DNA of 64,000 bases. Source: Kiloniellales bacterium (GTDB taxonomy: Bacteria > Pseudomonadota > Alphaproteobacteria > Kiloniellales > JAKSBE01). The position numbers and the translations under genes were made by a program. The notes below the pieces were generated by a model. That model was not told the origin of the DNA, did not search any database, and was given only the letters and a program-made list of their open reading frames with translations. Positions 1-8,567 of the stretch are shown here, in pieces; positions within the stretch are counted from its first letter, which is position 1, and the number at the start of each line of letters is the position of its first letter. The stretch spans positions 1-64,000 of the forward strand of contig JASJBF010000001.1 of assembly GCA_030066685.1 (NCBI GenBank), in the 5' to 3' direction.

Positions 1-99
1 TTGCGATAACCAACCTTGGCACATCGATGCCGCAAGGGGGCCATCCACCCCATCAAGTCCGGGCATGACAGCAGAGTTTAAGAAACGAGTGTCAAGCAT

Positions 100-822
100 T
101 TGATCAGATACGATTTCTCCGGTCAGGTGGCCGTCGTCACCGGCGGGGCGCAGGGCATCGGCAAGGCCATCGCCGAGGGCCTCGGCCGCTTCGGCGCCGT
201 AGTGCGGGTCTGGGACCTCGAGGCGCCGGAGTCCGAGGACCTGATCGGGCAGCGGGTCGACGTGACCGATCCCGACGGCATTGCCGCGGCGCGCGACGGC
301 CTTCTGGCGGAGCAGGGCCGGATCGACATCCTGGTCAACTGCGCCGGCATCGCCGGCTCGACCCGGCCGGTGGTGGAGACCGATCCGGCGGAGTGGCGCC
401 GGGTGGTCGAGGTCAACCTCTTCGGCGTCTATCACGTCAGCCGCCTGGTCGTGCCGGTCATGCAGACGGTCGGGCGGGGCCGGATCGTCAACGTCGCCTC
501 CCTGGCGGGCAAGGAAGGCACGCCCAACGCCTCGGCCTACAGCGCCGCCAAGGCGGGGGTCATCGCCTTCACCAAGTCCCTGGGCAAGGAGCTGGCGGCG
601 ACCAATATCCGGGTCAACGCCATCGCGCCCGCGGCCGTGAAGACCGCGATCCTCGATCAGATGGCGCCGGCCCACGTCGAGACCATGATCGCCAAGAGCC
701 CGATGCAGCGCCTGGGCAGGGTCGAGGAGGTAGCAGCGCTCACCCTTTGGCTCTGCTCCGAGGCCTGTAGCTTCAACAGCGGCGCGGTTTTCGACCTCTC
801 CGGCGGCCGCGCGACCTACTGA
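100..822 (+). CDS. SDR family NAD(P)-dependent oxidoreductase
   Basis: Classical short-chain dehydrogenase/reductase of 240 residues, a cytosolic Rossmann-fold enzyme. The cofactor motif TGGAQGIG lies near residues 14-21, the NCAG motif near 80-83, and the catalytic Ser134, Tyr147 and Lys151 are in place. The only in-frame start near the fold's beginning is TTG at 100, because the first beta strand begins about ten residues later; no good ribosome binding site is visible, so the start is uncertain. The C-terminus SGGRATY and the active-site block GKEGTPNASAYSAAKAG are shared with the SDR at 62537-63289, so the two are paralogues. The substrate is unknown; relatives act on sugar acids or 3-oxoacyl compounds. 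It stands alone, convergent with the CinA-like gene. Confidence 0.85.
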   Translation: MIRYDFSGQVAVVTGGAQGIGKAIAEGLGRFGAVVRVWDLEAPESEDLIGQRVDVTDPDGIAAARDGLLAEQGRIDILVNCAGIAGSTRPVVETDPAEWRRVVEVNLFGVYHVSRLVVPVMQTVGRGRIVNVASLAGKEGTPNASAYSAAKAGVIAFTKSLGKELAATNIRVNAIAPAAVKTAILDQMAPAHVETMIAKSPMQRLGRVEEVAALTLWLCSEACSFNSGAVFDLSGGRATY

Positions 823-831
823 CGCCGCCGG

Positions 832-2028
832 TCAGTTGCGCGACAGGGTCAGCCGCAGGTAGTTCAAGAGGCTGATCACCGCGAAGCTGCGCAGGCGGCG
901 GCGGTCGCCGGGCAGGGCGATGCTGGTCGCCTGTTCCGCCTCGGCGCTCGAGATCGCCAGTGCGACGGTCTTGCTCGGCCCGTCGTCGCCGCCTGCGACG
1001 AGAAGGGCGGCGAGGCCGAAGTCGCTGCCGAAGGCCTCGCGGACAGCGCGGGCGGCGGCGAGCGCCCGGTCTTCGCCGGCCGTGTCGCTGTCCTCCGCCG
1101 GCGCGATACGGGCGCCGCGGAAGACCGCCATCGCTGGGTCGATCTCGCTCAGGCGCAGGGCCATGAGGCCGCCGGTCAGGCTCTCGGCCACGGCGAAGCC
1201 CTGACCGCGCGCGCGCAGCATCTCGATGACCACGTGCTCCATGGTCTCGCCGTCGACGCCGAAGACGATGTCGCCCAGGGCCTCCCGGATCACCCCTTCT
1301 TCCGCCGTCAGGATCTTTTCGGCCGCGGCTTCGTCCCTGGCCTTGACCGTGATCCGGACCTTGATGCCCTCGATGCCGCTGGCCTGGAAGGCGAGGGTCG
1401 GGTTGCCGGGGCCGTCCAGTTCCTCGACCCGCGCGGCCAGGATCTCGGCCAGGCCGGACTCGCTCTGGCCCCAGGTTCGCAGGACCCGGCTGCGGATCAC
1501 CGCGGTCTGGCCCGAGCGTCGGCGCAGGTCCGGCAGCACCGTCTCGCGCATCATCTCCTGCAGCTCGTAGGGCACGCCGGGCAGGGCGTAGATCACTTTG
1601 TCGCCGACCGGGCAGATCAACCCGGGCGCCGTGCCGGGCATCTGCGGGATCACCGTCGCGCCCAGAGGCACGTCGGCCTGGCGGCGGTTGTTGTCGGCCA
1701 TGACCCGGCCGCGTGATTCGAACATGACCCGGATCTTCTCGACGATGGCTTCGTCGCGCCGCATCTCGACGCCCATGATCCCGGCGACGACCTCGCGGGT
1801 GATGTCGTCCTGGGTCGGTCCCAGGCCGCCGCAGCAGATCACCGCGTCGCTGCGCTCAAGCGCCTGGCGCAGCGCCGCCTCCATGCGCGCGAAGTTGTCG
1901 CCGACCTTGACCTGGAAGTGGGAGTCGATGCCGGCCAGGGCCAGTTGCTCGCCGATCCAGGACGAATTGGTGTCGACGATCTGGCCGAGCAGCAGCTCGG
2001 TGCCGATGGCAACGACTTCGCAGCGCAC
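832..2028 (-). CDS. cinA: CinA-like protein with degenerate C-terminal domain
   Basis: Residues 1-170 form a MoCF/CinA nucleotide-binding domain (GTELLLGQIVDTN at 9-21, CGGLGPTQDD at 66-75, ALPGVPYELQ near 149-158). In the family this part hydrolyses ADP-ribose-type dinucleotides. A KH-like middle section follows. The C-terminal domain, which in CinA/PncC deamidates nicotinamide mononucleotide, begins normally but reads AESLTGG at 281-287, with Leu284 where the family has Cys. The usual TYSN.AK segment after it is replaced by an Ala/Asp/Glu-rich stretch. The deamidase half is therefore probably inactive while the N-terminal half looks intact. Total length (398) is close to normal CinA. It is convergent with the SDR at 100-822. 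Confidence 0.85.
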   Translation of the reverse strand: MRCEVVAIGTELLLGQIVDTNSSWIGEQLALAGIDSHFQVKVGDNFARMEAALRQALERSDAVICCGGLGPTQDDITREVVAGIMGVEMRRDEAIVEKIRVMFESRGRVMADNNRRQADVPLGATVIPQMPGTAPGLICPVGDKVIYALPGVPYELQEMMRETVLPDLRRRSGQTAVIRSRVLRTWGQSESGLAEILAARVEELDGPGNPTLAFQASGIEGIKVRITVKARDEAAAEKILTAEEGVIREALGDIVFGVDGETMEHVVIEMLRARGQGFAVAESLTGGLMALRLSEIDPAMAVFRGARIAPAEDSDTAGEDRALAAARAVREAFGSDFGLAALLVAGGDDGPSKTVALAISSAEAEQATSIALPGDRRRLRSFAVISLLNYLRLTLSRN

Positions 2029-2328
2029 GCACCTTCCTCTCTTCGAGCCGGGGTCTTATCCCCCGCCGAGAGGGTCCTGTCCAGCCGGCGTCGCCGGCAT
2101 CGCGCTGCGCGCCGATCGCTGCGTCGGTGAGCGGTTGCGCCGGCCTGCGTCAAATCTGTGGCATTGGAGATTCCGCTGCAGGCGACGGGCCTTTTGCGAT
2201 TAGAATGACTCAAAACAAACGTTAAGACGATTGATATACAACTTAAAAATGATGTCTAACGTCAAATCCACAACCATAAAGATCTGCGTCGATGAAGCGC
2301 AGGCGATAAACACGGGAGGTTGTCGGAA
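2029..2328. promoter_or_regulatory. Intergenic region with imperfect inverted repeat
   Basis: About 300 bases between the divergent cinA-like gene and the small secreted-protein gene. The second half is clearly AT-richer than the surroundings (about 2200-2285) and probably carries the promoter of the plus-strand gene. It holds an imperfect inverted repeat, ACGTTAAGAC at 2219-2228 against GTCTAACGT at 2254-2262 (one base missing in the right arm). This may be a regulator site, but that is only inference. No gene is seen here. Confidence 0.35.
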
Positions 2329-2661
2329 ATGCGAAACTTTGCAGGGTTCTGCAGCGTTCTAGTCTTTGGAACGACCCTGGGGATCGGGCTGGCGGACCCG
2401 TCCGCGACGCGGGCCCAGGACTATTACACGAAGAAGTTCGAGTCCTTTCCCCAGTGCTGCCGAGTGCTGCGCGAGCATTCCAAACAGATGGGTGCCGAGG
2501 GCAAGCTTGCGACCAAGGTGGTCGACAACCAGGCCCTCTTCGTCGGGATGACCTTCGAAGGCTTGCCGAAGGTCTACACCTGCACGCCGACGGCCGATGG
2601 GGGCGGCATTCTCGGCAGCAGCCACGCGAACACAGATCTGGGTCTAGCCCCAATCGAGTAG
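2329..2661 (+). CDS. Small secreted protein of unknown function
   Basis: I do not recognise this family. The start is taken at ATG 2329 because GGGAGGT at 2314-2320 stands eight bases upstream; a TTG at 2320 would overlap that site. The product has 110 residues. A signal peptide is evident: Met-Arg-Asn, a hydrophobic run to about residue 22, then a likely cleavage after ATRAQ near residue 27. The mature part of about 83 residues contains a Cys-Cys pair (FPQCCRVL) and a later Cys (VYTCTP), so a disulfide in the periplasm is possible. It is followed after 141 bp by the TAXI binding-protein gene on the same strand and may be cotranscribed with it. Confidence 0.6.
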   Translation: MRNFAGFCSVLVFGTTLGIGLADPSATRAQDYYTKKFESFPQCCRVLREHSKQMGAEGKLATKVVDNQALFVGMTFEGLPKVYTCTPTADGGGILGSSHANTDLGLAPIE

Positions 2662-2802
2662 GCGCCGCCTCTTGCGCCAGGGTCTCGCCTGCAAGGGGGG
2701 GCAGGCGGACCTGGCGGCGGCGGGGCGCGGCCGCGCGAAGGCTTGCGGCTTCCGCCCGATCCGGGAAAGCGAGATCTTCTGACCATGGGAGGGGGTCCTG
2801 AG

Positions 2803-3936
2803 ATGTCACACAGTCTGTCCAAGGCCTTGGTTCTGGCCGTTGCTACCGCAGCGGTTTCGATCGGCTTCGCCGCCTCGCAGCCTGCCGAAGCGGGCAGTGC
2901 CGCGAAGCTGCGCGAGCAGGTCAACCGCGGCACCGTCGGGATCGTCGCCGGCGACATGCACAGCGCCACGGTCCGCATGTCGAGGGACCTCGCGGCGGTT
3001 CTCGACGACGGCGACAACCGGCGGGTCCTCACCGTGGTCGGCAAGGGCTCGGTTCAGAACATCCTCGACCTGCTCTACCTGCGCGATATCGACGTCGCCA
3101 TCGTACAGTCGGATGTCCTGGAGTATTTCAAGGCCCGAAGCGTCCATCCGGATGTCGAGAACGCGATCCGCTATCTGGCCAAGCTGCACAACGAGGAACT
3201 GCACCTGCTGGTCCGCGACGACATCCAGAGCATCGACGATCTGGCCGGCAAGCCCGTGAGCTTCGGCGCCCTCGGCAGTGGCACCTACATCACCGCGTCG
3301 ATCCTCTTCGGGGCCCTGAAGGTCGGTGTCCAGCCGCTGATGCTCGACCAGTCCCTGGCCCTGGAGAAGTTGAAGGCCGGCAAGATCGCCGGCCTGGTCT
3401 CCGTCGTCGGCAAGCCTGCCCGCCTCTTTACCGAGATCACGTCGGAAGACGGCCTCAAGCTTCTGCCGGTGCCGCTGCCGCCGAAGCTCCTTGAGGCCTA
3501 CCTGCCGGCCAAGCTGACCAGCGACGACTATCCGGATCTGATCGCGGCAGACGCGCCGCTCCAGACCGTCGGCGTCGGCAGCGTCATGGCGGTCTACAAC
3601 TGGAACCCGAACAACTGGCGCTACGCCAAGGTCGAGAGGTTCACCGAAGCCTTCTTCGCGGAGTTCGAGTCGCTCCACGGCCCGGGCCGCCATCCCAAGT
3701 GGGCCGAGGTCAACCTCGCCGCCGAGCTGCCGGGGTGGCAGCGCTTCGGGCCCGCGCAGCGCTGGCTGGAGGACCACAGGGGCAAGCGCTCGGTCGAGGT
3801 CGCCGAGGGCGAGCTGCTGCTCGAGTTCCAGCGCTTCCTGAGTCAGGCCAAGATCGGCGAGGTGCCCCCTTCGCAGGAGTCGAAGGAGACCCTCTTCGAG
3901 GAGTTCGAGCGCTGGATGAGCGCGACCAGGAACTGA
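2803..3936 (+). CDS. TAXI family TRAP-type solute-binding protein
   Basis: Periplasmic substrate-binding protein of the TAXI (TRAP-associated extracytoplasmic immunogenic) type, 377 residues. ATG 2803 is chosen because GGGAGGGGG ends seven bases before it; an upstream in-frame start at 2743 has no such site. A signal peptide covers about residues 1-30, ending in a QPAEAG-type cleavage site. The body shows family hallmarks: a G.GS.QN segment (VVGKGSVQN), DIAIVQSD-type strand 'DVAIVQSDVLEYF', and the domain-joining block VSFGALGSGTYITA. TAXI proteins usually capture organic acids such as glutamate or 2-oxo acids for a DctQM-type TRAP membrane unit. No TRAP membrane gene is in this window, so it is an orphan here. 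The ligand cannot be read from the sequence. Confidence 0.8.
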   Translation: MSHSLSKALVLAVATAAVSIGFAASQPAEAGSAAKLREQVNRGTVGIVAGDMHSATVRMSRDLAAVLDDGDNRRVLTVVGKGSVQNILDLLYLRDIDVAIVQSDVLEYFKARSVHPDVENAIRYLAKLHNEELHLLVRDDIQSIDDLAGKPVSFGALGSGTYITASILFGALKVGVQPLMLDQSLALEKLKAGKIAGLVSVVGKPARLFTEITSEDGLKLLPVPLPPKLLEAYLPAKLTSDDYPDLIAADAPLQTVGVGSVMAVYNWNPNNWRYAKVERFTEAFFAEFESLHGPGRHPKWAEVNLAAELPGWQRFGPAQRWLEDHRGKRSVEVAEGELLLEFQRFLSQAKIGEVPPSQESKETLFEEFERWMSATRN

Positions 3937-3970
3937 TACCAAGGAGCGCTGATTGAGGCGGAGCCCCTCT

Positions 3971-4016
3971 AGATCAAACTGCGCTCGATTGGACTCAATT
4001 GAGCGCAGTTTGATCT
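3971..4016. terminator. 16-bp perfect inverted repeat, candidate bidirectional terminator
   Basis: AGATCAAACTGCGCTC at 3971-3986 is repeated exactly in reverse complement at 4001-4016, and the 14-base loop can pair further (ATTG/CAAT). The element sits between convergent genes, 34 bp after the TAXI-gene stop. There is no clear T-run, so it may equally be a dispersed palindromic repeat with a terminator or mRNA-stabilising role. Confidence 0.55.
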
Positions 4017-4029
4017 ATTCCATATAGAT

Positions 4030-4069
4030 AGAGCAGCTTATCTGCGTTCGAATGAACGCAGGCTGCTCT
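4030..4069. terminator. Second hairpin in the same convergent gap
   Basis: AGAGCAGC at 4030-4037 pairs with GCTGCTCT at 4062-4069, and inside it CTGCGTTC at 4042-4049 pairs with GAACGCAG at 4054-4061 around a GAAT loop; only a 4-base bulge (TTAT) interrupts the stem. It lies 26 bp before the stop of the minus-strand SDR and could terminate either transcript. Confidence 0.5.
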
Positions 4070-4095
4070 AGGCGGGTCCTGCCTTTCGCTCCTGC

Positions 4096-4869
4096 CTACC
4101 AGCAGGTGTAGCCGCCGTCGACCAGGACCACCGAGCCGGTCATCAGGCTAGCGGCGTCGGAGGCCAGGAACAGCACGGCCGAGGCGATCTCGTCGACCTC
4201 GCCCATGCGGCCCATGGGCGTGCTGGCCATCCAGACGTCGTAGAGCGCCGGGTTCTCTTTCACGAAGGCGGTCAGCGGCGTGTTGATATAGGTCGGCGCC
4301 ACGGCGTTGACCCGCACCCCGCGGCCGGCCCACTCGGCGGCCAGGGACTTGGTCAGGTGGTGCACGGCGGCCTTGGAGGCGTTGTAGTAGGACTGCTCCT
4401 GCGGCTTGTTGACGATGAAACCGGACATCGAGCCGATGTTGACCACCGCGCCCCTGCCGGCTTGCAGCATGTGCCGGCCGAAGGCGCGGCAGCACCAGAA
4501 GACGCCGTTGAGGTTGACGTCGACGACGTTCAGCCAGTGCTCGTCGGTCACCTCTTCCGCCGGGGTCTCGCTGCGCGCGATGCCCGCATTGCAGACCAGG
4601 ATGTCGATGCCGCCGCGGGCGGCGGCGATCTGGTCGGCAACGGCTGTGACCCGGTCCGGGGCCGTGACGTCCATCTCGACGATCTCGGCGTCATAGCCCT
4701 TGCCGCGCAGGATGTCGCGGCCGGCCTCGGCCTCGGCCATGTCGACCTCGGCGATGACGACCTGCGCACCGGCCTCCGAGAGGGCCTCGCAGCAGGCCAG
4801 GCCGATGCTGCGGCCGCCGCCGGTGACAACGGCGCTGCGCCCCGACAGGTCGTATTTCTCCAGATACAT
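4096..4869 (-). CDS. SDR family polyol/sugar dehydrogenase
   Basis: Short-chain dehydrogenase of 257 residues. TGGGRSIG at 16-23 is the dinucleotide-binding loop, CNAG at 93-96 the second motif, and Ser147, Tyr162, Lys166 (YNASK) the catalytic set. It ends in DGGYTCW. Its start is 14 bp downstream of the smoS stop, so it is the last gene of the polyol operon. The family includes xylitol, threitol and iditol dehydrogenases, and the context suggests it oxidises a second polyol or interconverts a ketose. This is inference from position; the exact substrate is unknown. The two hairpins at 3971-4069 follow its stop. Confidence 0.82.
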   Translation of the reverse strand: MYLEKYDLSGRSAVVTGGGRSIGLACCEALSEAGAQVVIAEVDMAEAEAGRDILRGKGYDAEIVEMDVTAPDRVTAVADQIAAARGGIDILVCNAGIARSETPAEEVTDEHWLNVVDVNLNGVFWCCRAFGRHMLQAGRGAVVNIGSMSGFIVNKPQEQSYYNASKAAVHHLTKSLAAEWAGRGVRVNAVAPTYINTPLTAFVKENPALYDVWMASTPMGRMGEVDEIASAVLFLASDAASLMTGSVVLVDGGYTCW

Positions 4870-4882
4870 TTCCGCTCCCCGG

Positions 4883-5650
4883 TCAGCTCATCCAATTGCC
4901 GCCGTCGACGTTGAAGGTCTGGGCGACCACGTAGTCGCTCTCCGCCGAGGCCAGGAAGACCGCGGCGCCGACGTGGTCCTCCGGCCGCCCCATGCGGCCG
5001 AAGGGCACGGCCTCGCCGACCAGCCGCTTCTTCTCGCCGATCGCGCGCCCCTCGTACCTGGCGAAGAGCGCATCGACCTCGTCCCACATCGGCGTGTCGA
5101 CCACGCCCGGCGAGATCCCGTTGACGTTGATCCGGTACCGGATCAGGTCCAGGCCGGCCGACTGGGTCAGGCTGATCACCGCCGCCTTGCTGGCGCAGTA
5201 GACGGCGACCAGGGCCTCGCCGCGACGTCCCGCCTGGGAGGCCATGTTGATGATCTTGCCGCCGCGGCCCTGGGCGATCATCTGCTTGGCGGCCGCCTGC
5301 AGGGTGAACAGCAGGCCCTTGACGTTGACCCCGAAGACACGGTCGTAGCTCTGCTCGGTGATCTCGACGATCGGCGCCATGTCGAAGACCGCCGCGTTGT
5401 TGACCAGGATGTCGATCGGCCCGCTTCCGGACACGGCCTCGACCATCGCGTCGATCGAGGCCCGGTCGGTGACGTCGAGGGTGAGGCCCGCGGCCCTGTC
5501 GCCGACGGCGCGGGCGGTCTCGGTAGCGGCGGCGCCGTCGAGATCGGCGACGAAGACCTCGGCGCCCTCGGCGAGAAAGCCGGCGGCGATGGCGCGGCCG
5601 ATCCCCCGCGCACCGCCGGTGACGATCGCCCGTTTGCCGTCGAGCCTCAT
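4883..5650 (-). CDS. smoS: Sorbitol (L-iditol/galactitol) 2-dehydrogenase, SmoS-type
   Basis: SDR of 255 residues that oxidises D-sorbitol to D-fructose (and related polyols) with NAD+. The sequence closely follows the Rhodobacter SmoS enzyme as I remember it, including NMASQAGRRGEALV before the active site, FGRMGRPED near the end and the C-terminus NVDGGNWMS. The cofactor loop is TGGARGIG (11-18), and Ser138, Tyr151, Lys155 form the catalytic triad. The start at 5650 (MRLDGK) fits the family; a longer reading frame upstream would run into the ATPase gene. It lies 10 bp after smoK in a continuous operon with the SmoEFGK importer. Confidence 0.92.
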   Translation of the reverse strand: MRLDGKRAIVTGGARGIGRAIAAGFLAEGAEVFVADLDGAAATETARAVGDRAAGLTLDVTDRASIDAMVEAVSGSGPIDILVNNAAVFDMAPIVEITEQSYDRVFGVNVKGLLFTLQAAAKQMIAQGRGGKIINMASQAGRRGEALVAVYCASKAAVISLTQSAGLDLIRYRINVNGISPGVVDTPMWDEVDALFARYEGRAIGEKKRLVGEAVPFGRMGRPEDHVGAAVFLASAESDYVVAQTFNVDGGNWMS

Positions 5651-5660
5651 CGGGTCACTC

Positions 5661-6665
5661 TCATCGGGCCAGGGCCTTTCCCTCCGGGTCGAAGCGGTGC
5701 AGGCGTGTCGGGTCCGGGCTGACGAAGACCGCCTCGCCATGGCTGAGCGCGAACTCGCCGGGAGTCCGGACCGTGATCGGGCCGGTTCCTTCCGCCTCGA
5801 CATGGATGAAGGTGTCGGAGCCCAGGTGCTCCGCAACTCCGGCGGTGCCCCGCCACTTGCCAGCCTCGCGCGAGAGCGTCAGATGCTCAGGGCGGATTCC
5901 GATCGTCGCGGCGCCGAACTCCGCCGCCGCCGCACCCTCGATCAGGTTCATCCGGGGCGAGCCAATGAAGCCGGCGACAAAGAGATTGGCCGGCGCGTTG
6001 TAGAGCTCCAGTGGGGTACCGCTTTGCTCGATCTCGCCGCCGTTCAGGACCACGATCTTCTCGGCCATAGTCATGGCTTCGACCTGGTCGTGGGTGACGT
6101 AGATCATCGTGGTCTTGAGCGACTGGTGCAGCTCGCTGATCTCCAGGCGCATCTGCACCCGGAGCGCGGCATCGAGGTTCGACAGGGGCTCGTCGAAGAG
6201 GAAGGCGCGGGGCTGGCGCACGATGGCGCGGCCGATGGCGACGCGCTGCCGCTGGCCGCCGGAGAGCTCGCGGGGCTTGCGCTCGAGGTAGTCCTCCAAC
6301 TGCAGGGTGCGCGCGGCGGCCCGGACCTTCTCCGTCCGCTCGGCCTTGGCGACGCCGGCCAGGCGCAGGGCGAAGCCAAGGTTGTCGGCCACGGTCATGT
6401 GCGGGTAGAGGGCGTAGGACTGGAAGACCATGGCCAGGCCGCGGCCGTCCGGCGGTATGTCGTTGACCCGCTCGCCGTCGATCCGGATCTCGCCTTCGGA
6501 GATGTCCTCGAGGCCGGCGACCATGCGCAGCAGGGTCGACTTGCCGCAGCCCGAGGGGCCGACGAAGACCACGAAGGCGCCGTCCTCGATCTCCAGGTCG
6601 ACGCCCTTGATCACCTCGAGGTCGCCGTAGGTCTTGCGCAAGCCTTGCAGGGTGAGCTGTGCCAC
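5661..6665 (-). CDS. smoK: Polyol ABC transporter ATP-binding protein (SmoK/MalK type)
   Basis: Cytosolic ATPase of 334 residues that powers the polyol importer, probably as a homodimer since this operon has one ATPase. Walker A GPSGCGKS is at 36-43, the Q-loop FQSYALYPH follows, the signature LSGGQRQR is near 134-141, Walker B is [11 protein letters not shown] and the switch histidine is in YVTHDQ. A MalK-type C-terminal TOBE/OB domain occupies the last ~100 residues, which in MalK binds regulators. The [18 protein letters not shown] segment matches SmoK of Rhodobacter. It starts 14 bp after the smoG stop. Confidence 0.9.
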   Translation of the reverse strand: MAQLTLQGLRKTYGDLEVIKGVDLEIEDGAFVVFVGPSGCGKSTLLRMVAGLEDISEGEIRIDGERVNDIPPDGRGLAMVFQSYALYPHMTVADNLGFALRLAGVAKAERTEKVRAAARTLQLEDYLERKPRELSGGQRQRVAIGRAIVRQPRAFLFDEPLSNLDAALRVQMRLEISELHQSLKTTMIYVTHDQVEAMTMAEKIVVLNGGEIEQSGTPLELYNAPANLFVAGFIGSPRMNLIEGAAAAEFGAATIGIRPEHLTLSREAGKWRGTAGVAEHLGSDTFIHVEAEGTGPITVRTPGEFALSHGEAVFVSPDPTRLHRFDPEGKALAR

Positions 6666-6679
6666 GGGCCGCTCCCGTC

Positions 6680-7501
6680 CTACTTCACGGCACCGAAGGT
6701 CAGGCCGCGTACCAGCTGGCGCTGGCTCATCCAGCCGAAGATCAGGATCGGCGCGATGGCCAGGCTGGAGGCGGCCGAGAGCTTGGCCCAGAACAAGCCT
6801 TCAGGCGCCGAGAAGGAGGCGATGAAGGCGGTGAGGGGTGCGGCATCCGAGGTCGTCAGGTTGAGACTCCAGAAGGCCTCATTCCAGCAGAGGATGATCG
6901 ACAGCAGGGCGGTCGAGGCGATGCCTGGCAGCGCCAACGGCATCAGCAGGAAGAGCAGCTCCTGCCGCGGCCGGGCGCCGTCCATGCGGCCGGCCTCGAG
7001 GATGTCCTTCGGCACCTCCTTGAAGAAGGTGAAGAGCATCCAGATCACGATCGGCAGGTTCATCAGCGCGTAGACCAGGATAAGTCCGAGGTGGGTGTCG
7101 ATCAAACCGAGGTCGCGAAAGATCAGGTAGATCGGCACCAGCACGCCGACCGGCGGCAGCATCTTGGTCGAGAGCATCCACAGCAGGGTGCCCCGGGTCC
7201 GGCGGCTGGGATAGAAGGCCATGGCATAGGCGGCCGGCACGGCGAGGAGCAGCGCCAGCAGGGTCGCGCCCAGGGAGATGACAGTGGAGTTGAGGGCGAA
7301 CTTGACGTAGTCGGCGCGCTGCTGGACCGCGGCGTAATTCTCCAGGGTCGGCTCGAAGAACAGGGAAGGAGGGGTCGAGACGGCCTCGACCTCGGTCTTG
7401 AAGCCGGTCAGCAGCATCCAGAAGATCGGGAAGAAGAGCAGCGCCGAGACCAACCAGGCCAGACCTGTGACGATCAGCTTGTGGCGGGTCTTGCGGGTCA
7501 T
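6680..7501 (-). CDS. smoG: Polyol ABC transporter permease (SmoG/MalG type)
   Basis: Inner-membrane permease of 273 residues with about six membrane helices. ATG 7501 is taken because the product then begins MTRKTRHKL, a short basic N-terminus before the first helix; the reading frame stays open further upstream only as a shadow of the next gene. The EAA loop that docks on the ATPase reads [20 protein letters not shown]. The C-terminus RGLTFGAVK is typical of MalG-family subunits. It lies 8 bp downstream of the partner permease stop and pairs with it in the SmoEFGK importer. Confidence 0.9.
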   Translation of the reverse strand: MTRKTRHKLIVTGLAWLVSALLFFPIFWMLLTGFKTEVEAVSTPPSLFFEPTLENYAAVQQRADYVKFALNSTVISLGATLLALLLAVPAAYAMAFYPSRRTRGTLLWMLSTKMLPPVGVLVPIYLIFRDLGLIDTHLGLILVYALMNLPIVIWMLFTFFKEVPKDILEAGRMDGARPRQELLFLLMPLALPGIASTALLSIILCWNEAFWSLNLTTSDAAPLTAFIASFSAPEGLFWAKLSAASSLAIAPILIFGWMSQRQLVRGLTFGAVK

Positions 7502-7509
7502 GGTCGGCC

Positions 7510-8397
7510 TCAAGTCTCCAGGCCGCGCGCGATCGTGCGAATCAGAAAGACCGCGACGACGTTGGCCAGGATGATGGCGACGACTCCGCCGGCGGAAGCG
7601 CCGCCGACGTCGAACTCCAGCAGCGCCCGGATGTAGATCAGGAAGGCGAGGTTGGTGCTCGCCAGGCCCGGCCCGCCCGAGGTGGTCACGAAGATCTCGG
7701 CGAAGACCGTCAGGAAGAAGATGGTCTGGATCATGACCACGACGCTGATCGCGCGGCCGAGGTGCGGCAGGATGATGAAGAAGAACATGGCGAGGGGCCT
7801 GGCGCCGTCCATGCGCGCGGCCTCCTTCTGCTCGTGGTCCAGGGACTGGATCGCGGTCAAGAGGATCAGGGTCGCAAAGGGGATCCACTGCCAGGCAACG
7901 ATGATGACGATCGAGGTCAGCGGCAGGTCGGCGAACCAGTCGATGGTGCCGAGACCCAGGGCGTTGGTGATCGCCGCGAAAAGCCCGTTGACCGGGTGCA
8001 TCAGCATGTTCTTCCAGACCAGGGCGCTGACCGTCGGCATGACGAAGAAGGGCGCGATGGCCAGCAGGCGCGCCACCGGACGGCCCCAGAAGTCCTGGTC
8101 GAAAAGGACCGCCAGCAGGATGCCGCTGACCACCGTGATCAGCAGCACGCCGCCGACGAGCAGCAGGGTGTTCCACAGCACGGGGAGGAGCGCCGGATCC
8201 TCCAGCAGGAAGACGTAGTTCTCCCAGCCCGCGAAGCCGGTCATCAGCGGATTGAGAAGGTTGTAGCGCTGGAAGGAGAACCAGAGCGTCATGCCCAGCG
8301 GCACCAGCATCCAGAGCAGCAACGCGCCGACCGAAGGCGCCAAGAGCGGTAGGGTCCTGACGCTGCGTTGCGTGCCTATCGCCGTGGTTCGAAGCAT
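7510..8397 (-). CDS. smoF: Polyol ABC transporter permease (SmoF/MalF type)
   Basis: Inner-membrane permease of 295 residues with six predicted helices, the MalF-type partner of the downstream permease. The EAA loop reads EAARMDGARPLAMFFFIILP. The start is placed at ATG 8397 (MLRTTAIG). A GTG 33 bp further upstream would reach into the repeat element at 8424-8530 and is less likely. The segment ITTSGGPG-like 'VTTSGGPGLASTN' is characteristic of sugar permeases. The gap to the binding-protein gene is 170 bp and contains the palindromic repeat, which probably lowers expression of the membrane and ATPase genes relative to the binding protein. Confidence 0.88.
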   Translation of the reverse strand: MLRTTAIGTQRSVRTLPLLAPSVGALLLWMLVPLGMTLWFSFQRYNLLNPLMTGFAGWENYVFLLEDPALLPVLWNTLLLVGGVLLITVVSGILLAVLFDQDFWGRPVARLLAIAPFFVMPTVSALVWKNMLMHPVNGLFAAITNALGLGTIDWFADLPLTSIVIIVAWQWIPFATLILLTAIQSLDHEQKEAARMDGARPLAMFFFIILPHLGRAISVVVMIQTIFFLTVFAEIFVTTSGGPGLASTNLAFLIYIRALLEFDVGGASAGGVVAIILANVVAVFLIRTIARGLET

Positions 8398-8423
8398 GTT
8401 CTGGCGGGATTCTCCGGAGCGAA

Positions 8424-8530
8424 CCCTCACCCGCTCGCGGCTCTCGCCGCTTCCACCCTCTCCCCGGGGGAGAGGGTTGTGGAGGCTTGGCGAGGCGATA
8501 GCCGCGCCCTAGCCGGAGCCGGGTGAGGGG
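8424..8530. repeat. Palindromic intergenic repeat, copy A
   Basis: A ~107-bp element bounded by CCCTCACCC (8424-8432) and GGGTGAGGGG (8521-8530), with a central perfect palindrome CCCTCTCCCC-G-GGGGAGAGGG at 8456-8476. Its reverse complement matches the element at 18759-18869 over nearly its whole length, including the block ATCGCCTCGCCAAGCCTC. It sits between the binding-protein gene and the first permease gene. In transcripts it would form a strong hairpin able to stabilise the upstream message or cause partial termination. Confidence 0.75.
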
Positions 8531-8567
8531 AGCGAACTTAGCCGAAACGGATCGAAACCCCGGCCGG

